Positions 1 through 11,589 of a stretch of DNA of 64,000 bases are shown here, in pieces (the stretch's first letter is position 1; each line of letters opens with the position of its first letter). The stretch comes from Thermothelomyces thermophilus ATCC 42464. Lineage: Eukaryota > Ascomycota > Sordariomycetes > Sordariales > Chaetomiaceae. The stretch covers positions 7,874,001 through 7,938,000 of the forward strand of contig NC_016472.1 in assembly GCF_000226095.1 (NCBI RefSeq), written 5' to 3'. Both the position numbers and the translations under genes were made by a program. Under the pieces are notes generated by a model. That model had not been told where the DNA came from, ran no database searches, and saw only the letters and a program-made list of their open reading frames with translations.

Positions 1-1877
1 AGGACCGACTAATTACAGTCGTATGGATTCTTTTTTCGCTCCCAGGATGCGAGACACACCTGGGGAAGTCGAGTTTGAAGTTTATTGGTCCTCTATTTAG
101 GCAGTTTTGCCTCGGGGTTTGTTTCTAAAAGGCAGGTTGCGCACGGTATGGAGTTACAGGACTTCGGCTGCGACCCACTAATTAACGGCATTAACCCACC
201 AGCTTTGGGAAGGAGGTAGGTACCCTCTGCAAGGAAAACAGCACTTTCCATCCTTCCAGTCGCAACGCGGCAGCTCGAAGCGATAAAGTAAGTTAAAAAC
301 CAGTAGAATGAATGCGCTCACTGGACATAGGCGGGACATGCATTGCCTTCGGTTTGTGAATGCATGGGCGTACATTACACCTACGGGCTGGGCTTACTGG
401 GCATCATGTATGTATGTACATATGTACATACATTGTATGTGCAACAACATACAGCAACAGTTAACGGTTCGTCGGTTACCAAACCGGCGCAGGGCAGTCT
501 CTCTTGAGTGAAGGGCAACCTGCTCCCTCGTTTCACTTTTCCTCCCATTTTTCTTTCGTTTTCGCCTCCTTCAAAGACCCGATTTGCGAAAGTCGATGAC
601 ACTGCTAACTTTTTGCGGCGTGTCTAGGTCCCATTGTTCACCTCCGTCCATGCCAAAGCATGTTACGTCCCTACCGCTGCGCCGGACTCAACCTGTAATG
701 GTGGGTTGCGGCCTCTTTCACCAAGCTCCTCCCGGCAGATCTTATCGGGAATGTACCTCAAACGAAAGGACCTGATATAGTTGGAAGTTTCGCCTCAAAA
801 CTGGCGGAGTGGGAGGGAGAGAGAGAAGGAAAGAGAGGAACTACACGCAGCCTCGCGTCTACGCATGGCCCAATCTAGTGAATATCTCGGGACCTGTGGA
901 ATCGAAACTAACCCGCGCAGTGGGACAACCCAACTCCATCACTCAGCATTAGAAATAGGGGAGTTAAACTCAACGAGTACCGCAGTGGATGCGAAAGACA
1001 ATACCCGGGGGGAAGGGGAAGGAGGGCGGGGGGGTACGAACCGCCAGTCAAGCACCCAGACGGGCACCAGCTATCGACTTACCCGTCTATCAGTTGAGCA
1101 CCAAGGTCACTTCTGCGGCTCCGCCGAGCTTTCAAAAATACCGATCACGAGACGCATCCACACCAGTGTAGCCGGGTGCTGTTCAGGGTTCTGCTCCCCG
1201 AAAAAGTGGGATCCACAGCCTGGCGGATATGCCTAGTACCGTGAGCCGCCGCCACCCCTTAAAAAGCGTAAGGAGGGGGTATTTCGAATAAGGAATAGGT
1301 GGCGTGATGGTAGCGATCCCGGTGCAGCAAAGCTAATTAGGACTGAGGGAGAGAGGGGAGTTGGGCCGGGGGAGGGAGGGAGGGTTGGGATGGACATGTG
1401 AGATGGTGCTGAATGTGTGGCGACGAAATGTCTGCATCGGGCAGGTCCTGGTCGTTTGCGCACTTTAGTAGGTCAGGTACCTTAGCCATGGAGGTTCGCT
1501 TCCTTTCTTAGGATTAATTATGTGCATCCTTCCGAATCCTCCGCTCTTCGTGATGTTCACGTAATTACTTGCGGCTTACCGGTCACAAAGAGGCGAGACC
1601 CATATCCTTTCCCGGTTAAGGCTCTAAGCCCATAATTATTACTGATGCGAGTTTGACTTGTAGCCGACTTTCACTTGGTGGGTGAAGGTCACCGCTGCTA
1701 CGAAGGGCATGATTCAATACACTGACATCCGCCGGAGATAAGCTACAGCGTGGACAGCAGATCAATTAGAAGTCATCAGGAAGTAAGTTCAGCACTTTCA
1801 CTCCATGCGCGTCGCTCCGGTGGTTCTGCAAGTCGAACCAACAGTCGAAAACCGCGGCGCAGTAGTCGCAACGGAGG
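1..1877. other. Intergenic, no supported gene
   Basis: No open frame here shows a recognisable domain or a convincing exon structure. The longest frame (781-1236, plus) is a low-complexity Arg/Glu/Gly/Ser/Thr-rich translation without family features. A TACATA/TATGTA-type microsatellite with palindromic character lies at 406-440. The GC content is that of ordinary intergenic fungal DNA, and there is none of the TA-rich RIP texture of the later blocks. Confidence 0.6.
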
Positions 1878-2526
1878 TCAGACTATACATCCGGCATCGA
1901 AAGTTAGTTCAATATCTTGACAGTAGGACCCCCCGTAAAAAGGGGTAAAAGAAGCCTAAGGGAGGGAGGTAAAGGGGGGGGGGGGGGGGGCGAGTTAGTA
2001 ATGAGAGAAAAGGGAAACTCGCCTCTCGCATAAACGGCCGCGAAAACGGAAACTCGCGTTCGTCGGTGAGGACGATATACAACAGGCTCGCGTCATCTTC
2101 TCCCTCGCCGCCATGCATGCCGGCCACCTGCAGCAACGCCTGCTCTCCCTCCTCGGCACAAGCCAGAATCTCGCGCCGCAGCTCCGCAAAGCCCGGTGGG
2201 GCTTGGTCGGGCAGCTCGGCCGCGAGGTCGATCCTGCGCTGGCTAAAGATCATGACATAGGCGTAGGCCACGTAGCCGTAGCTCGACCGGGCTTGGCCCT
2301 GTGTCTGCGGGATGAAGATGCGTGCCGTCGAGTTGGCGTCGCCCGCGGCGGCCAGCTTGGCGCGTAGAAAGGTCGCCTGGGCGTCCAGCGGCGGAACGCT
2401 CGAGCCGGGGATACGAAGCAAGCTGGGGGGGATGCCGTACGTCTCCTCCACGCCATTGGACACGAGGAAGCGGTCGAGGACGGCGATGGGGACTTTGAAG
2501 CCGCGCAAGATGGTGGTAAGACCCAT
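1878..2526 (-). CDS. Hypothetical protein, possible GC-AG intron
   Basis: I do not recognise this protein. The start is placed at the ATG at 2526, opening MGLTTILRGFKVP, because the residues upstream of it in the same frame look like untranslated leader. The protein runs through an N-terminal segment ending near GIPPSLL, a central stretch containing QGQARSSYGYVAYAYVMIFSQRR, and a segment ending in SLLYIVLTDEREFPFSRPF. An uninterrupted reading frame ends at 1909 with a proline/leucine-rich tail that crosses a run of 17 G (C on the coding strand). A better model removes that stretch as an intron: donor GAG|GCGAGT near 2005-2010, branch TACTAAC, the C-run as pyrimidine tract, and acceptor CCTTAG near 1957. 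Translation then stops at 1878-1880. The first exon is fairly secure; the 3' end is inferred. Confidence 0.55.
1974..1990. repeat. Poly-G tract (17 G)
   Basis: Uninterrupted G17, read as C17 on the minus strand. It falls inside the proposed last intron of the minus-strand hypothetical gene, where it would serve as part of the pyrimidine tract. Confidence 0.95.
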
Positions 2527-3611
2527 TTTCGACGCTGGGGGGGGACTATCCCTTTGCCATTTGGCCAAAGTTGACGCCTGTGATCCGTGAAAAGATTGTA
2601 TCACACTACTATCTGGTATCAATTGTCAATTTGTGTGCTTCTAGGCTCGGTGTACCAAGTTTTGAGGCGGAACGGGGAACAGGAAATCGAGGGCTTTATG
2701 GGTATATATATGGTACCTACCTATGGTTCGTGGTGTGCGCGTAGGATTGATAAATATAGGTCTGACTCACGTTCGAAATGGAGAGGGAAGTCGCCCGTTG
2801 GATTGATGATGATGTAGTCGCTCGATGCAGTGTGGTGTATGTAATCCGTACATACATACATACATCTGGCATTACCCCGCTTCCTCTGTGCACTTTCCTT
2901 AAACGGTACACCTCTTGGGGGGGGGGGGGGGGGGGGCGGCAGTATAAACCGGCTACGCACTTTTACAGCCAATCAACCGAAGGCGATATTTAGTTACGCT
3001 GTTACACTGCATCTCGGCGCAGCTTTTGCTAGCCCAACAGTCAAATTTACCAAACTTACACAGTAGGCCAACCTTGCTGTTTCAGACTTCCGATTATCGT
3101 TATTCCTTGAATGCTAGTACCCAAGTCAGCTCTAGAATTAGGGCCTAGGCTCGTGGCTCGACGACTGTGCTATCTTTTGCGAACTGCTGATTCGAGACCA
3201 CCTCTTGGGCTCCTCTGCCTTATTTAGGTACCCGACAATAACTGATCGGAATTTCGTTGCTTTATCGGCGAGCCAACGAGCCACCCCAGACCCTACCATC
3301 GTCGAGCATTTTTGGAGTTGGGAAGCATTACTTCATGATGTTTGAGCCTTGGGACCGCAGTTGTCATCTCGGTTCTAAGCCGTCGAGGCCCACCCTCGGT
3401 CTATAATAGACAAAACCTGCCCGGGCACTACGAGACTTATGGTCCAGCCTCATTCCACACCACCTCACCCGTAGGCGGACATTGGATAAGTAATAAGCCT
3501 CAATCATCAAGATCCCAACCTCTGGTCCTTTTCCCCCACTCGAACCCACCAGCAGGCCTACAAGCTGCCTAGCTACCTAGGTAGGTAGGTATCCGACTAT
3601 AATAAGTGTAA
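2527..3611. other. Intergenic with simple repeats
   Basis: No supported gene. It contains a (TACA)n microsatellite at 2848-2866, a G20 tract at 2917-2936, and a TACCTAGGTAGGTA-type repeat near 3570-3592. It holds the 5' side of the hypothetical gene on its left and the 3' side of the zinc-finger gene on its right. No promoter element stands out. Confidence 0.6.
2917..2936. repeat. Poly-G tract (20 G)
   Basis: Uninterrupted G20 in intergenic DNA. The length should be treated cautiously because homopolymers are error-prone in assemblies. Confidence 0.95.
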
Positions 3612-4272
3612 TCATTTGACCTGTTTATAAGACTTATGCTTGCTCAAATGCGCCTTGAGGTCATCTTTTCCGCTATAGGTCTTTCCACAGCTGCATTTGT
3701 ACTTTCCCGTAGGTACCTTCTGCGCGGGTGCCGTGCTGGAAGATTGAGATGTCTCGGGCGGCGGCGCGTCGTGTGTCCACTTCGGATATCGGACCTTGAA
3801 AGGAGGTCCCTTCACGATCTTCTCCCACTTGGCGAGTGCTTTATAGGCAGCAGCGAGCTGCGTATCGCTTGGTGCGTAGGGGCCATACGCGGACTGGCTC
3901 GAGTCGTGGGCAGGGACAGGTTCGGCTTGCGGGGCATAGTAGCTCCCGGTAGTTTTCGGCCCGGGCTGTGCATGACGGCCAAAGTCTTGAGGGTTTGCGT
4001 ACTGGTACTGCTGAGCCTGTGCGCACTGGTACTGTTGCTGTTGGGGTGCCGCGCCCAAGCTTAGATTGCTCATCTGGCTTGCGACATCCTGATGTGTAGG
4101 TGGCTTCGAGCTTCGATGGCCTTGGCATGAGTCGGCTGAAGGTATATTAGCTTTTAGTATCCCGGTTCGATATCTAATACTGTCTGACTAGATAGACGGA
4201 TTTATCTCTAGATAAAGAAAGAAGGGAAAGAAGGGCACATAGGTGAGGTAGCTTACACTTTCTACCAGACAT
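3612..4272 (-). CDS. Small C2H2-type zinc-finger protein
   Basis: The model has two exons, 4272-4257 and 4135-3612, joined over a 121-bp intron with donor GTAAGC and acceptor CTTCAG, giving 179 residues. The short first exon encodes MSGRK; the split codon becomes Ser and the frame continues into the long exon. The alternative is a one-exon gene starting at 4073 (MSNLSLGAAP). The N-terminal half is Gln/Tyr/Pro-rich and disordered. A middle segment (AAYKALAKWEKIVKGPPF) may be helical. The C-terminus carries one finger, KCSCGKTYSGKDDLKAHLSKH, with spacing C-x1-C-x12-H-x3-H instead of the usual C-x2-C. A nuclear nucleic-acid-binding role is plausible from the fold but not shown. No specific family was recognised. 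Confidence 0.65.
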
Positions 4273-5761
4273 CTTGTCAAGAGGCCAGTGGTTTGAAAGA
4301 TAAAAGATGTGAAATAGGTTAGCAGCAACTTCAGGGTTACAGGGATAGATTGGACGAAGGCAGTCAAGAAACAGGAGAGAAGAAGGAAACAAAGACGCAG
4401 AGCTAGTGATATCTCTGTTTGCGACAGCCGAAGTTGCCGTCTTCTTATACTGTGACCGGGCAGATTGCATCCCACAAAGATCGGGAGAGATGTTCCGGGC
4501 CTAGAACAGAATGACTCCGGTTCTGCAACAGCTACGGCCAAACACACACGGCCGCCCAAATTCCATCTGGACCCAAACCGTGGCCGCCGACGCAAAAGAC
4601 GAACTTGTGTTGGTAGCAAGCTGGAGCTAGGTATCTATCCACGGTGTCTGTGACCTGGCCAACGCTGAAACGCCGCTCCCATGAGCGGTCATAGACCCTA
4701 CGGCCCTGTAAGTGTTTGCTAGCCCCAGCACTGCGACGCGACGCTATGCGGCACTCCGTGAGGTCCCACAGTTTGACGTCTCCTGTTGCTATCTTGAGCT
4801 CCAGCCTGGGCCCAACCAACTGGACGCCGTCTTGGGCCCTTGGGGGCCGCAACTGAAATTGAAAGATGGGACGGGCCACAGCTCGAAATATTTTCAGCCG
4901 AGTTGTTGGCGATGCTGAGCGTTTCGACCCTGCTGAACCACAACATTCACCCGTTTCAGGCTCATTCGGCGTGCAAGCGGCAAGGGACAGGCTGAGCCTC
5001 GGCAACCAACCGCTGTTGGCCCTGCCATACCTATGTACTTATCCAAACTTTGTACCGTGATGCTTCGCTGGCCGTCGAAGGGGCACGGCCGAAACGACCA
5101 TATACGGTATGTAAAGTACGTAGAGCAACGGGAAGAGCCGAGTATAAGAACCGAGCGCAGGACGACTTCCGGCTTGTTTCTTGAGCCTTAATTATTTTTC
5201 CGTGTTCCATCTGTTTGTTCCTCTTTCACACCTGATATAGTTGCTTCATATTTGTTTTATTCATTTCTGCTGACTACAACCGCTGTGGACTGCCTTTGAT
5301 GGCAACTTACCTATCTATTATTATTCCGTTTTTTTTTCCCTTCGTATTTTTGCCTTCTGTCGTGAAATGCCAGTGCGGAACCAGCACTTTGCTCTTCACT
5401 TCCGGATCACAGTGGGAGCGTGGAATAATACCCACCGACTTCTCCCGAAAAAAAAAAAAAAACGAATCTGAATGGAGCACCAATCATGGGATCGAACGCA
5501 GCCGCCAAACACCTGCCTGGGAATCAACAACGATCTCCCTTGGACAGGGGTTGGTGTCAGCGCTACCTCACGGGATTAAGCATGGCGACCGCGACTAAGG
5601 AAAACGGTGTCCCGGAAATAAAACCAATAATTATTCTCCCGCCCTGTGGCGCCATGTCATTCAAAGAAGTGAAGTGTTGCGATTCAGCACTCCATTCCCG
5701 GAACTCGCTCCCATGTATGTACGGATCAACGCCCGAGATAAGTCCGGCCTCGCTTGATTAA

Positions 5762-5794
5762 GGTATGTATGTACATACATACATATGTATGTAC
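5762..5794. repeat. Palindromic TATGTA/TACATA microsatellite
   Basis: The run alternates GTATGTATGTAC with its reverse complement and could form a cruciform. Related TACATA-type runs occur at 406-440, 2848-2866 and 7940-7958 in this segment. Confidence 0.85.
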
Positions 5795-6271
5795 CTACAC
5801 GTGTACGCTACGGACTAGGTCCGGAGCTAACAACAAGGCGGCTTAGATCCGCCCTCTTAGCGAGAGCCCGCATATCCGGGAATCGTCGCCGGGGACGGGA
5901 ACGATGGAGCTAAGTGGGGCCTCTCAACTACACGTTGTACCGGAGTGTGCATACCTCAGCTTACTGAGCTTACCTTATCAGGGTGCAACCTATCGCCGTA
6001 GTGTACCTTCGACTCATATCACATTACGAAATGGAGCATGATCGGCCTACCAGGCTGACCTTTACTATTGAAAGCTCTTTCTATTTGTTTGCAGTCTGTT
6101 TGATAATGGGCTGACGTTTGAAAACTTTTGCTTCCCAACTGCCGCAAACCGGGGTCGGCGCGGATTCCTTTATTAGCTGTGGCCCACAAAAGGCCGCTCA
6201 GGCCTTCATACCCAACTATCTCCTGATGTGGCGTGTCGATAGAGCTCTCCTGATGTCAACTGTCCGAGCGA

Positions 6272-6278
6272 TATAAAT
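6272..6278 (+). promoter_or_regulatory. TATA-like box of the F-box gene
   Basis: TATAAAT lies about 90 bp upstream of the ATG at 6368 and is followed by a pyrimidine-rich CT leader, a usual arrangement in filamentous fungi. It is assigned by position and sequence only. Confidence 0.4.
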
Positions 6279-6367
6279 TTCCCGGCGGGACTGACCACCT
6301 GTGCCTTTGTTCACCTCCGTTGTGTTCAGCTGGGTTCACATACCTTCTTCACTCGTCTCTCATCACC

Positions 6368-7407
6368 ATGAAGTCACACTCAATACTCGACGTCGTCCCG
6401 AACGAGGTCTGTTTGTCGTCCTAACCCGTCCTCTCTTTCCTCTTGATAATATAAGAGGGTTATGAAGCTCACTGACACACCCCAACTCACAGATCCTCGA
6501 CGGCATCCTCTGCCACCTGCCCACCACCGCCCTCCTCCCTCTGGCGGGGGTCAGCCGCCGGCTCCGCGCGGTGACGCTGCACATCCTCAAGCAGCGCCTG
6601 GCCCGCGCCGTCTCCGAGCCGGACCACCGCGTCATGCTCGAGTGTTACCACCCGGCCGAGAAGCTCTACACGCCCTACCTGTACTGCGACTACCTCCGCG
6701 CTGACCCCTTCACCAAGAGCGACGGCAACGGCAGCGATGCCGGGTGCCTGGGGGGAGCGTATGCGCACTTTCGTCCGGTGGAGAGCGACGAGACTAGGTC
6801 GTGGGCGAGGCGGAGATCCGCGCTGTGGGGCAGGCACTGGGACGTTGACGACGACGACGGTGGTGGAGGTGGTGGTGGTGATGGTGATGATGGTGTTAGT
6901 AATGGCCGGAAGGAATCAAGGCCCTCGGTCGACCTGTACCTCGACGATGACGAGTCGTTTTCCCAGCTGTGCACCATCACGAACATTGTTCGGCTGGGGC
7001 CCAAGCCGGGCCTTTTTCGCAGCCACGTCAATATCAACGATGGCGTGGTGCGCGTGTGGCGTGACTGGTTAGGAGCAAGGGCCCGGGCTGCGGCCGCCGG
7101 GAGAGGCGGTGAGGGAGGAGCAGCAGGAGGAGGAGAAATGATTGGTGGCAGTGGAGAGGACCGGGAGGTCGTGCTCTGGGCCGACCCGTACCGCAACGTC
7201 GGCGTGCGGTTCCGTGTGACGGAGAAGGACGTTCGCGGGCAGCACCACCCCGTGCTTGTCGCCAACGACGAGCAGCTGCCCGTGGCGTACCGTCTCGAGT
7301 TCGAAGAGCTGCTGGTGAGGAGCACAACGTTGCTGGTCATGGTGGAAAAGTCGGAGGTGCAAGAGAGCTCTGACGAGAGTAAAGCTATTGTGTTTGTGTT
7401 GTTCTGA
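6368..7407 (+). CDS. F-box domain protein
   Basis: Two exons, 6368-6406 and 6493-7407, give about 317 residues. The first exon encodes MKSHSILDVVPNE; the intron (86 bp) ends in CTCACAG after a CTGAC branch site. The F-box spans roughly residues 9-45: V-P-N-E followed by ILDGILCHLPTTALLPLAGV and SRRLRAV, matching the LPxEIL...L..VSRxxR pattern. In this family the F-box docks on Skp1 so that the protein acts as substrate adaptor of an SCF ubiquitin ligase. The rest is not a WD40 or leucine-rich repeat. It has an acidic/glycine-rich low-complexity stretch (DDDDGGGGGGGDGDDG, about residue 130) and a C-terminal region rich in beta-strand-like residues (DPYRNVGVRFRVTEKDVRGQ). The donor (GTCTGT) is weak, so the first exon is less certain than the second. 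The substrate is unknown. Confidence 0.8.
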
Positions 7408-7956
7408 GAGCCCCGCTTTAACTCTCCCCCTCCGCGAGAAGTGAAGGGAGGAGATGAAACGCTGCCGAATGCGAGAGCCGCAATCGAAAGGCTTTTTTTT
7501 TTTTTTTTTTTGGCGGTTTCCTCGCGCCGAGGGGTTAACAGGCGCGGTGTCGTCATCCTTTCCTTCAAGGCATAGGAACAACGTTTCGGCGCCATTTTGC
7601 CTTTGTCCGCGCCCATCAACCACCCACTCACTCACTGATCACCTTTCCATGTGGCATGGCACGGCTCGAAGCAAGAAGAATAGGGTTAGAGCGAGGATCC
7701 ATGGTTGGTGGTTGTGTCTCAAGCCAACCTGCATATACCTACCTACTCGTAACACCCAAGTAGCTAAAAGCCTGCACTCACTTTGTCTGGGGGTTGATAG
7801 GCCTTTCTTTCGAGTTCCGTAGTTATAGCTTACCCCTGAAAACTCCCCACGGATGCTTTTGCCATAATTCTTAACCAGCCTGCCGTCAGCCATCGGCGTA
7901 GTTAGACATGCTTGGCCTTCACGTAGGTATTGTATAGATGTATGTATGTATGTATA
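7408..7956. other. Intergenic; T-tract and transposon flank
   Basis: The 3' flank of the F-box gene contains a T19 tract at 7493-7511. The (TATG)n microsatellite at about 7940-7958 provides the TA dinucleotide into which the Tc1/mariner element inserted. No gene is supported. Confidence 0.6.
7493..7511 (+). repeat. Poly-T tract (19 T)
   Basis: Uninterrupted T19 about 85 bp past the F-box stop codon. It could contribute to 3'-end formation, but fungal Pol II termination is not defined by such tracts. Confidence 0.9.
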
Positions 7957-7958
7957 TA

Positions 7959-7984
7959 CAGTCACATCCAAAAAGTGATTAGCC
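7959..7984 (+). repeat. Left terminal inverted repeat (Tc1/mariner)
   Basis: 26 bp starting CAGTCACATCC and ending GATTAGCC. It is the exact reverse complement of 28838-28863 and is preceded by TA. Confidence 0.95.
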
Positions 7985-8680
7985 ACATCAGGATTAGTAG
8001 GTCTTTTACACACCACCCTACCATCTTATAAGATATACAGCAATAGCAACATTAGGCATTTAAACACAGAAATAGGTCTCCTAAATCCTTAGAAAGTATA
8101 GAAAGAGCTTAGATATATAGAAAATTCAGTAGTATATAGCTCCTTCCTTATTACGAATATATTCCTTATACCTATTTATAAATGATAGGACTACCCTCTC
8201 CTAATCCTAGCGTGTTAGTCTATTCTACTATTTATATAAGACCTCTTCTATATACCTAAGGTTATAAATTCTATAGTGCCGCTAGCTAATCTAAATCTTT
8301 ATAATACGTTAGAGGTTCTTAATAGAGTTTAAATCCAGGCTCTAAGCTAGCTATTCTAAAGTAACTATTTATAATATAGCCTTATAGTTCTAAGTAGCCT
8401 TTAAAGTATAATAAATAGCCCTATCTTCCTACTAAACTACCTAACCTTAAGCTTTAAAGACCTCTTTATAAAATAGGTAGGTATATTTATTAAAGATATA
8501 CTAGATATATTAGCTAGAGTTTATTTAAGTCCCCTTAGATAAGATAACTAACTTAGACTTATAATTTAAGGAAATAGCCCTTTAAATGCTAAGTAAGGAC
8601 CTCCTAAATTTAAAGCTTAGCTTTAGATTCTTACTCTTATATACTATACTAGTCTTTCTTCATATCTAGAGGGGTATTAT

Positions 8681-9129
8681 TAAGCTAGTACCAACCCTCT
8701 AAGGCACTACTTAGCACCTCTAGAACCAAACCTCTGTCTGGTCAGATAGGGAGGAGCGTCAGCTTAAAATGTCCAGGGCATCCAAGTATTCACGGTCACA
8801 GCAGGCAAGTCCGACCATCTAGGCGGCAACGGCAATAGAGGCGAAGGTAGCGATAATAATGTCCCTCTAGGCAGATATAGAAAAGTCTACTTATATAGAA
8901 AAAGATACCTTAACTTATAAAAGAAAGAAGAACTATATCCTATTACTTTAATCTATTAGAGCAAACGAGTGTTAAAAGCTATCCATTGTCTTTGTCTCTT
9001 TTATCTAGTGCCTCTAGATAGGTAACCCTTATTTATATCTATTGTATATAGTAAAGTTCTATAGAACTAGAAAAATAAAACTATATCTTATATCCCTCTA
9101 GTTATATTAAGAACTTCTAGCCTTAGTCT
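8681..9129 (-). repeat. Element A 3' LTR
   Basis: 449 bp, aligned end to end by eye with 27795-28243. The differences I see are transitions (C/T and G/A), as RIP predicts. Confidence 0.88.
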
Positions 9130-9599
9130 ATACTTTCTCTTTAAATTTGCTTTAAGGCTCTTATTGGTAAATTTGGACTTAAAACTTTACTTATATTTCT
9201 TATAATGCCTAGCTTACTTGGCTTTACTATTACCTTTAGGTAAAGGTTGTTTTTTAGATACCTAATGCTTTTACTAGGCTTTTACTTTAGTATCTAGTAT
9301 ATCCTAGCCTATAAACTATAGTAGGTACTTAGGAACTAGCTTAAGATCTTTAGGCCTTAAACGTTTGAATAGTAGGGGCTAAGTCTATTTGGTAGGATTA
9401 TCGTTAAGATAACGCTAATAAGTCTATCCTTTCTTAGTAGCTTAGGTTATGTATATCTCTTATATCCATACTAGCTTACTTAGCTTCATCTTGGTCTAAC
9501 TAGGCAGCCGTTATATTACTAAAGGCGCCTGCTTTATTAGTTACTACTATTATAACCTTAAAGGTTTTCCTTGTCCTTCTATAGCTATAAGTTACTCCT

Positions 9600-11000
9600 C
9601 TACCTATTTTACTATATATTAGTAGATGGCTATCTTTGGCTTATAGAGGTACTTAAGTGCCTATTAAAGTAACTAAGGCGGCCTAAGTCCCTTAGGTGCC
9701 TTGCTAAGAAATCGCTAGATAGTATTATCTAAGGGGACCTAGCGATCCTTTTTTATAACTAGTTACTTCTTTGTTAGTAGCGGATTATCTTCTCCTTCCT
9801 CTATCTAGATAGAGATAACCGATTTTACCTATTCTAGTTATAACTATAGCTATAGAACCGGCAGCCTATAAAGTGGCTTATCTATAGGCTACCTAGGTAG
9901 TTAATAGGGATAGACATCCCTCTAAGGGTTCTTCGGCTTTTCTAGCTAGAGGGAGCTATTAAGTAGATAGCCTAGAGCTATTCGGATTATTCTAAGCTAG
10001 AGCGTTAATATCTTATTCTTAGCCTCTATTACTTTTAGCCCTACGTATAGACGGCCCTTCTGCTAGGGGAGCTTAAGCCGTGCCTTATCTCCCTATTATA
10101 TCTCCTAAAAGTAGAAGTAATAGAACTTAACGACCTAGACGCCGTATTCCTACTAGCCTTTTTACTTTGACATCACCTATACTATCGGCTAGTATATATA
10201 ACCTCTAGGTAGTAGAAAAAGAAAGCTAGGGAAAATGACCTTATCCTATAGAGTCTTAAATAGATCTTTTCGACTTTACTTATTGGAAGGGTAAGAGTCT
10301 ATATAATAGAGATAGAACTCTGTCTAGTTATATATAGCTATAGCCTAATATGATTATTACAAGTAGTAAAGGATTACCTAGAATCGTTTTCTAGCTGTGT
10401 CTTTCCATTTTTATGAGGGTAGTACTAACTACTCGGGCTTTAGGTCGTTAACGGCTTCTAGAAAGATATAGATATATAGCTCATAAGACATTAACGTATA
10501 TTAAAGCAGGTTTAGGAGGTTATAGCCATTTAGGTACTCCTTTCTTAATATAAGCCCTTCAATATCATATAGGCTTATAATAATATCGTACTATCACTAG
10601 CCGAAGTATATCTTCCTCTAGCTATATAGCCTAGTATATAAAGAGAATAAATAGCTAACGATCTACTTATTAGTCTTAAGACCAGGACTTATAAGCCATT
10701 CCGGCCTTCTAGCTACCACTTCCCTAGGGTAAGGAATAGGCCTAGCGTACGGTTTATTAAAGAGCTTCTAGGTATTACCACTCCTAGGGTAGTTAGCAAT
10801 TTCTTCCCCTAGAACCTAAGTTACAAGGAGGTACTAAAGAAAGAGCCTTAGGGTTTCGGGATCTTCTCCTAGAAGGAGTAAAGGTAGTCCTATACTTAGT
10901 TAGCTTAGCCCTCTAGTCAGAGGGAAAGGAACCGATCCTTCTCTTCTTCTTCGATCTAACTCTCTAACGTTATCCCTATATATATTTATCGTCGGAAGAC
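9600..11000 (-). pseudogene. Unrecognised third ORF relic of element A (sense strand)
   Basis: A single minus-strand frame can be followed from about 11000 down to about 9600 (some 460 codons). It is broken only by TAG, TAA or TGA codons, mostly where Gln or Trp could have stood. Protein-like stretches include PYPREVVARRPEWLISPGLK (about 10700), ILRKEYLNGYNLLNLL (about 10540) and KARLKLP...KGRLYVGLKV (about 10070). It lies downstream of the integrase, in the position env or accessory ORFs take in other LTR elements. I see no signal peptide, transmembrane helix or known domain. The function is unknown and the ends are approximate. Confidence 0.5.
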
Positions 11001-11589
11001 TTATATGGAGTCGCTTAAAACCTAGACTACTAATATTTAGAAATAAATCGCTTAGTAGAATACTTGCCTGACGGCGCCTAGCTATCTAACTAGGCAGAGA
11101 AGATATTTTGTTTAGCGTTTTTATAAGTTAGCGATTTATAGTTTGTAGTTATTAGTTATAGAAAAGAGAGAGAGGAGGAAGGTTAAGTTAGGGGTATTTA
11201 TAGACTTTCTAGTTCCTCCTAGATGTCTTCCTTATCTGGCTATTCTAGGCTATATTTACTAGTTTTAATGCTATCTAATAGGTAACTATATTAGCCTCTA
11301 TATAACTAGGTCATTCTTTGTTATAACCCTAAGGAATGACCTTAACTTTACATTTTATCTAATAGTAATAAAGGAATATAATCTATTATATAATAGGTTA
11401 TTCTAGCCTAAGTATACCTTCTTTAAATAGAAGTTTAGTAGTTCTAGTACCTTAACTATTAAATTATTTAAAGGATAAGTATCCCCCATTTCTCTTTAAA
11501 CTTCTTCCTACTTTTCTACCTTTCTAACTAACTCTTGCTTATAATTGTCTTCCTCTACTTAGACGGCTAGTACTACTTCTTCTTATATT

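Larger units (their letters stand above)
4273..6367. other. Intergenic, no supported gene
   Basis: About 2.1 kb without a convincing gene. Open frames here (for example minus 4532-5005 and plus 5486-5761) have no recognisable domains and no supporting splice structure. A poly-A run lies near 5449-5462. A long near-palindrome of TATGTA/TACATA units lies at 5762-5794. The last 100 bp hold the F-box gene promoter. Confidence 0.6.

Noticed and set aside
781-1236. 151-codon plus-strand open frame
   Set aside because: Low-complexity, no domain, no start context or splice support; the reverse frames are equally plausible.
4532-5005. 157-codon minus-strand open frame
   Set aside because: No recognisable features, and overlapping frames on both strands are also open, as expected in GC-rich non-coding DNA.
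6690-7631. 313-codon minus-strand frame
   Set aside because: Antisense shadow of the F-box gene, Ser/Pro-rich with no domain.
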